Below, one piece after another: positions 60,839-64,000 of a stretch of DNA of 64,000 nucleotides. The DNA lies in assembly GCF_008704395.1 (NCBI RefSeq), contig NZ_CP023695.1, positions 1,240,001 to 1,304,000 on the forward strand. Reading direction: 5' to 3'. How positions within the stretch are numbered: position 1 is the stretch's first letter; every line of letters starts with the position of its first letter. Below the pieces are notes generated by a model. That model searched no databases and had not been told where the DNA came from. It worked only from the letters and a program-made list of their open reading frames with translations. Source of the DNA: Streptomyces alboniger (GTDB lineage: Bacteria; Actinomycetota; Actinomycetes; Streptomycetales; Streptomycetaceae). The position numbers were made by a program, and so were the translations under genes.

Positions 60839-63507
60839 CGGGCCGTCTCGGTGACGAGGCGCTCGACGGCGGCGATGGCGTCGCCGACGGCGGCCGCGTT
60901 CTGGCCGCCGCCCTGGGCGACGTCCGGCTTGCCGCCGCCACCGCCACCGAGGGTCTTGGCGGCCGTACGGACCAGGTCACCGGCCTTGAGGCCGCGCTCG
61001 CGGGCGGCTTCGTTGGTGGCGATGACCGTCAGCGGCTTGCCGTTGGCCGTCGTGAAGAGAGCGACCACGGCGGGGCGGTCGCCAGGGATGCGGCCGCGCA
61101 CGTCGAGGACGAGCCTGCGCAGGTCGTCGGCGCCCGTGCCGTCCGGCACCTGGCCGGTGACGACGGCGACACCGCGTACGTCCTTGGCGCCCTGGACGAG
61201 ACCGGCGGCGGCCTGGAGGACCTTCTCCGCGCGGAACTTCTCGATCTCCTTCTCGGCGTCCTTCAGCTTGCCGAGCATGGCGGAGACCTTCTCGGGCAGC
61301 TCCTCGGGACGGCCCTTGACCAGCTCCTGGAGCTGGGCGACGACCGTGTGCTCCTTGGCGAGGAAGTTGTACGCGTCGACGCCGACCAGGGCCTCGATGC
61401 GGCGCACTCCGGATCCGATGGAGGACTCGCCGAGCAGCTTCACCAGGCCGAGCTGGGCGGTGTTGTGGACGTGCGTACCGCCGCACAGCTCCTTGGAGAA
61501 GTCGCCGATGGTGACGACGCGCACGCGCTCGCCGTACTTCTCGCCGAACTCGGCGATGGCACCCTGCTTCTTCGCCTCGTCGATCGACATGACCTCGGCC
61601 TGGACGTCCAGCTCGTGGGCGAGGACCTCGTTGATCTTCTGCTCGACGTCCGTCATCACGGCCGTCGGCACGGCGGACGGCGAACCGAAGTCGAAGCGGA
61701 AGCGGCCGGGCTGGTTCTCCGAACCGGCCTGGGCGGCCGTGGGGCCGAGCGCGTCACGCAGCGCCTGGTGCGTGAGGTGCGTGGCGGAGTGGGCGCGGGC
61801 GATGGCGCGGCGGCGGTGCGCGTCGATCGAGGCCCACACCTGGGCGCCGACGGTGATCTCGCCGACCTGGACGACGCCCTTGTGGACGTGGACGCCGGGG
61901 ACCGGCTTCTGCACGTCGCGGATCTCGACGATGGCGCCGCTGTCCAGGCGGATGCGGCCGGTGTCGCCGATCTGGCCGCCGCCCTCGGCGTAGAACGGGG
62001 TGCGGTCGAGGACGATCTCGACGTCGTCGCCCTCGGTGGCGGCGGGCGAGGAGACGCCGTTGACCAGGAGGCCGACGATCCGGGCCTCGTTCTCGGTGAG
62101 GGAGTACCCGGTGAAGTCGGTGGCGCCCGAGGCGTCGGCGATCTCGCGGTAGGCGTGCAGATCGGCGTGGCCGGTCTTCTTGGCCTTGGCGTCGGCCTTG
62201 GCGCGGTCCCGCTGCTCCTTCATGAGGCGGCGGAAGCCGTCCTCGTCCACGGAGAGGCCCTGCTCGGCGGCCATCTCCAGGGTGAGGTCGATCGGGAAGC
62301 CCCACGTGTCGTGCAGCAGGAACGCCTTGTCACCGGAGAGGACCTGGCCACCGGCGGCCTTGGTCTCGGTGACGGCGGTGTCGAGGATGTTCGTGCCGCC
62401 CTTGAGGGCCTTGAGGAAGGCGGCCTCTTCGGCGAGGGCGACGGTCTCGATGCGCTTGCGGTCGGTGATCAGCTCGGGGTACTGCTGCCCCATCGTGTCG
62501 ATCACGACGTCGACGAGGTCCTTGACGACCGGGCCGGTGGCGCCGAGCAGGCGCATGTTGCGGATGGCGCGGCGCATGATGCGGCGCAGGACGTATCCCC
62601 GGCCCTCGTTGCCGGGCGTGACGCCGTCGCCGATGAGCATGGCGGACGTACGGATGTGGTCGGCGACCACGCGCAGGGAGACGTCCGAGCCGTGCTCGGC
62701 GCCGTAGCGCACGCCGGTCAGCTCGGTGGCCTTGTCCATGACGACGCGCAGGGTGTCGGTCTCGTACATGTTCTGTACGCCCTGGAGGATCATCGCCAGG
62801 CGTTCGAGGCCGAGGCCCGTGTCGATGTTCTTCGACGGCAGCTCGCCGAGGATCGGGAAGTCCTCCTTGCCGTCGCCCGCGCCGCGCTCGTACTGCATGA
62901 AGACCAGGTTCCAGATCTCCACGTACCGCTCGTCGTTGACGGCAGGGCCGCCCTCGGCGCCGAACTCGGGGCCGCGGTCGTAGTTGATCTCGGAGCAGGG
63001 GCCGCACGGGCCCGGGACGCCCATGGACCAGAAGTTGTCCTTCTTGCCCAGGCGCTGGATGCGCTCGGCCGGGACGCCGACCTTCTCCCGCCAGATCTGC
63101 TCGGCCTCGTCGTCGTCGAGGTAGACCGTGATCCACAGGCGCTCGGGGTCGAGGCCGAAGCCGCCCTTCTCCACGGGGCTGGTCAGCAGCTCCCAGGAGA
63201 GCGTGATGGCGCCCTCCTTGAAGTAGTCCCCGAAGGAGAAGTTGCCGCACATCTGGAAGAACGTGCCGTGCCGTGTGGTCTTGCCGACCTCTTCGATGTC
63301 GGGCGTACGCACGCACTTCTGCACGCTGGTGACGCGCGGCGCGGGCGGCTTGACCTCGCCGAGGAAGTAGGGCTTGAAGGGCACCATGCCCGCGGGGACG
63401 AGGAGCAGAGTCGGGTCGTCGGCGATGAGCGACGCCGAAGGGACGACGGTGTGCCCGCGCTCCTCGAAGAAGCTCAGCCAGCGGCGGCGGATTTCAGCCG
63501 ACTCCAT
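60835..63507 (-). CDS. alaS: Alanyl-tRNA synthetase
   Basis: Charges tRNA-Ala. The 890 aa have the class II catalytic core ([51 protein letters not shown]), the editing domain ([25 protein letters not shown]) with its metal-binding His/Cys set, and a C-Ala domain with a glycine-rich hinge ([15 protein letters not shown]). Start overlaps the stop of the small membrane protein by one base (TGATG). Confidence 0.98.
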   Translation of the reverse strand: MESAEIRRRWLSFFEERGHTVVPSASLIADDPTLLLVPAGMVPFKPYFLGEVKPPAPRVTSVQKCVRTPDIEEVGKTTRHGTFFQMCGNFSFGDYFKEGAITLSWELLTSPVEKGGFGLDPERLWITVYLDDDEAEQIWREKVGVPAERIQRLGKKDNFWSMGVPGPCGPCSEINYDRGPEFGAEGGPAVNDERYVEIWNLVFMQYERGAGDGKEDFPILGELPSKNIDTGLGLERLAMILQGVQNMYETDTLRVVMDKATELTGVRYGAEHGSDVSLRVVADHIRTSAMLIGDGVTPGNEGRGYVLRRIMRRAIRNMRLLGATGPVVKDLVDVVIDTMGQQYPELITDRKRIETVALAEEAAFLKALKGGTNILDTAVTETKAAGGQVLSGDKAFLLHDTWGFPIDLTLEMAAEQGLSVDEDGFRRLMKEQRDRAKADAKAKKTGHADLHAYREIADASGATDFTGYSLTENEARIVGLLVNGVSSPAATEGDDVEIVLDRTPFYAEGGGQIGDTGRIRLDSGAIVEIRDVQKPVPGVHVHKGVVQVGEITVGAQVWASIDAHRRRAIARAHSATHLTHQALRDALGPTAAQAGSENQPGRFRFDFGSPSAVPTAVMTDVEQKINEVLAHELDVQAEVMSIDEAKKQGAIAEFGEKYGERVRVVTIGDFSKELCGGTHVHNTAQLGLVKLLGESSIGSGVRRIEALVGVDAYNFLAKEHTVVAQLQELVKGRPEELPEKVSAMLGKLKDAEKEIEKFRAEKVLQAAAGLVQGAKDVRGVAVVTGQVPDGTGADDLRRLVLDVRGRIPGDRPAVVALFTTANGKPLTVIATNEAARERGLKAGDLVRTAAKTLGGGGGGKPDVAQGGGQNAAAVGDAIAAVERLVTETAR

Positions 63508-63881
63508 CAGTGGTCCTCATTCCGGTTGTACGAGTACCGCGTGTTGTCGAGGTACTTCGTCTTCTTGTTGGTGCTGTTGTTCGTGTCGGGCTTGTCGGGG
63601 CTGCGGTTCTCGATGACCGCGAAGCGGCGCCCGGGGGGCAGTTCGGCGTCGGGGTGGTCGTTGAGGCCGAGCGCTTCGCCCAGTTCGGCCTCGCGCTGGA
63701 CCATGCCGTCGCGGACGTCGAGCGCGAAGTCCTTCAGCTTGTGGCCCGCCTCGATCGCCTTGTTCGCCGCCTGCGCGGCCAGGCTCTCGGGCGTCAGCTG
63801 CTTGAGCTTGCGGTTGACCTTGGTGGTGGCCCATACGCCGGCGGCTGCGCCCGCGGTGAACCAGAACGTACGTCGGAACAT
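63507..63881 (-). CDS. Small membrane-anchored protein (DUF6167-like)
   Basis: Protein of 124 aa. The N-terminal hydrophobic segment [19 protein letters not shown] is a probable membrane anchor, followed by a helical part ([38 protein letters not shown]) and a polar tail. It is the usual gene just upstream of alaS in streptomycetes; function unknown. It overlaps alaS by one base. Confidence 0.78.
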   Translation of the reverse strand: MFRRTFWFTAGAAAGVWATTKVNRKLKQLTPESLAAQAANKAIEAGHKLKDFALDVRDGMVQREAELGEALGLNDHPDAELPPGRRFAVIENRSPDKPDTNNSTNKKTKYLDNTRYSYNRNEDH

Positions 63882-63888
63882 CGCTGCG

Positions 63889-64000
63889 TCAGTCCCTCTT
63901 ATTCCGGTTGGCCCGCTTCCTCTGCCGTGCGGACGGGACGGTGCGGCCCACGATCACGGTACGACGGGACGGCTTGGCGGGCATTTCCTTCGCCTCGGGG
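63889..64000 (-). CDS. C-terminal end of a gene cut by the window edge (possibly DUF948 protein)
   Basis: Only the last 36 codons are present. They read PEAKEMPAKPSRRT, then VIVGRTVPSARQRKRANRNKRD and stop. The stop is 7 bases before the start of the next gene, so the two are in one operon. The basic tail and the position fit the DUF948 membrane protein common between rpsD and alaS in actinobacteria; this is a positional guess. Confidence 0.55.
   Translation of the reverse strand, partial: PEAKEMPAKPSRRTVIVGRTVPSARQRKRANRNKRD

Overview
This window is a chromosomal core segment of a Streptomyces (high-GC actinomycete). The evidence is the very high G+C with third-position bias, frequent GTG and TTG starts, and genes typical of the genus: bldD, the actinobacterial integration host factor, an rpoZ-gmk pair, the pyrR-pyrBC-carAB-pyrDF cluster, a DasR-type chitinase promoter, and a riboflavin operon that uses the PnuX transporter RibM. 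I see no rRNA, tRNA, CRISPR array, insertion sequence, integrase or attachment site.

Layout. (1) 141-4750: an EccA/CbxX-like AAA+ ATPase converges on two overlapping CNNM/CorC-type membrane proteins. (2) 4755-11032 (minus): one transcription unit headed by an FMN riboswitch, ribD-ribE-ribM-ribBA-ribH, followed by hisE, hisG and a small PH-domain membrane protein. (3) 11133-13698: a secreted GH18 chitinase whose promoter is embedded in two DasR-like operators. (4) 13822-19852: an SDR, a divergent ROK regulator/MFS pair with a palindrome between them, a uracil permease, the remains of an MFS transporter, and a DUF5995 protein. (5) 19869-25625: an L-amino-acid (probably lysine) monooxygenase and amidase operon, and a permease-Lrp operon. 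Both promoters carry helically phased copies of the same TTGCGC box. (6) 25643-28111: GuaB1 and a lipoprotein RNase Sa with its barstar. (7) 28130-39744 (minus): SorC regulator, rpe, rsmB, fmt, priA, metK, coaBC, rpoZ and gmk. (8) 39783-50329: sIHF and the complete UMP-biosynthesis cluster, ending at pyrR with a recognisable PyrR-binding hairpin in its leader. (9) 50463-54505: bldD with its autoregulatory promoter, then nusB, efp, an M24 peptidase-like gene with altered metal ligands, and a P-loop protein. (10) 54656-64000 (minus): aroB-aroK-aroC, aroE-mltG, ruvX-alaS, a small membrane protein, and the cut end of one more gene.

How the parts work together. The rib block turns GTP and ribulose 5-phosphate into riboflavin and imports riboflavin under FMN control. 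The pyr block makes UMP under PyrR control. The aro genes supply chorismate. The amino-acid block looks like uptake plus oxidative decarboxylation of a basic amino acid under an Lrp-family regulator. Most of the window is conserved housekeeping sequence. The points most worth checking are the TTGCGC arrays, the alternating hairpins between the FMN aptamer and ribD, the degenerate M24 protein beside a PGKGP-type EF-P, and the PyrR hairpin.
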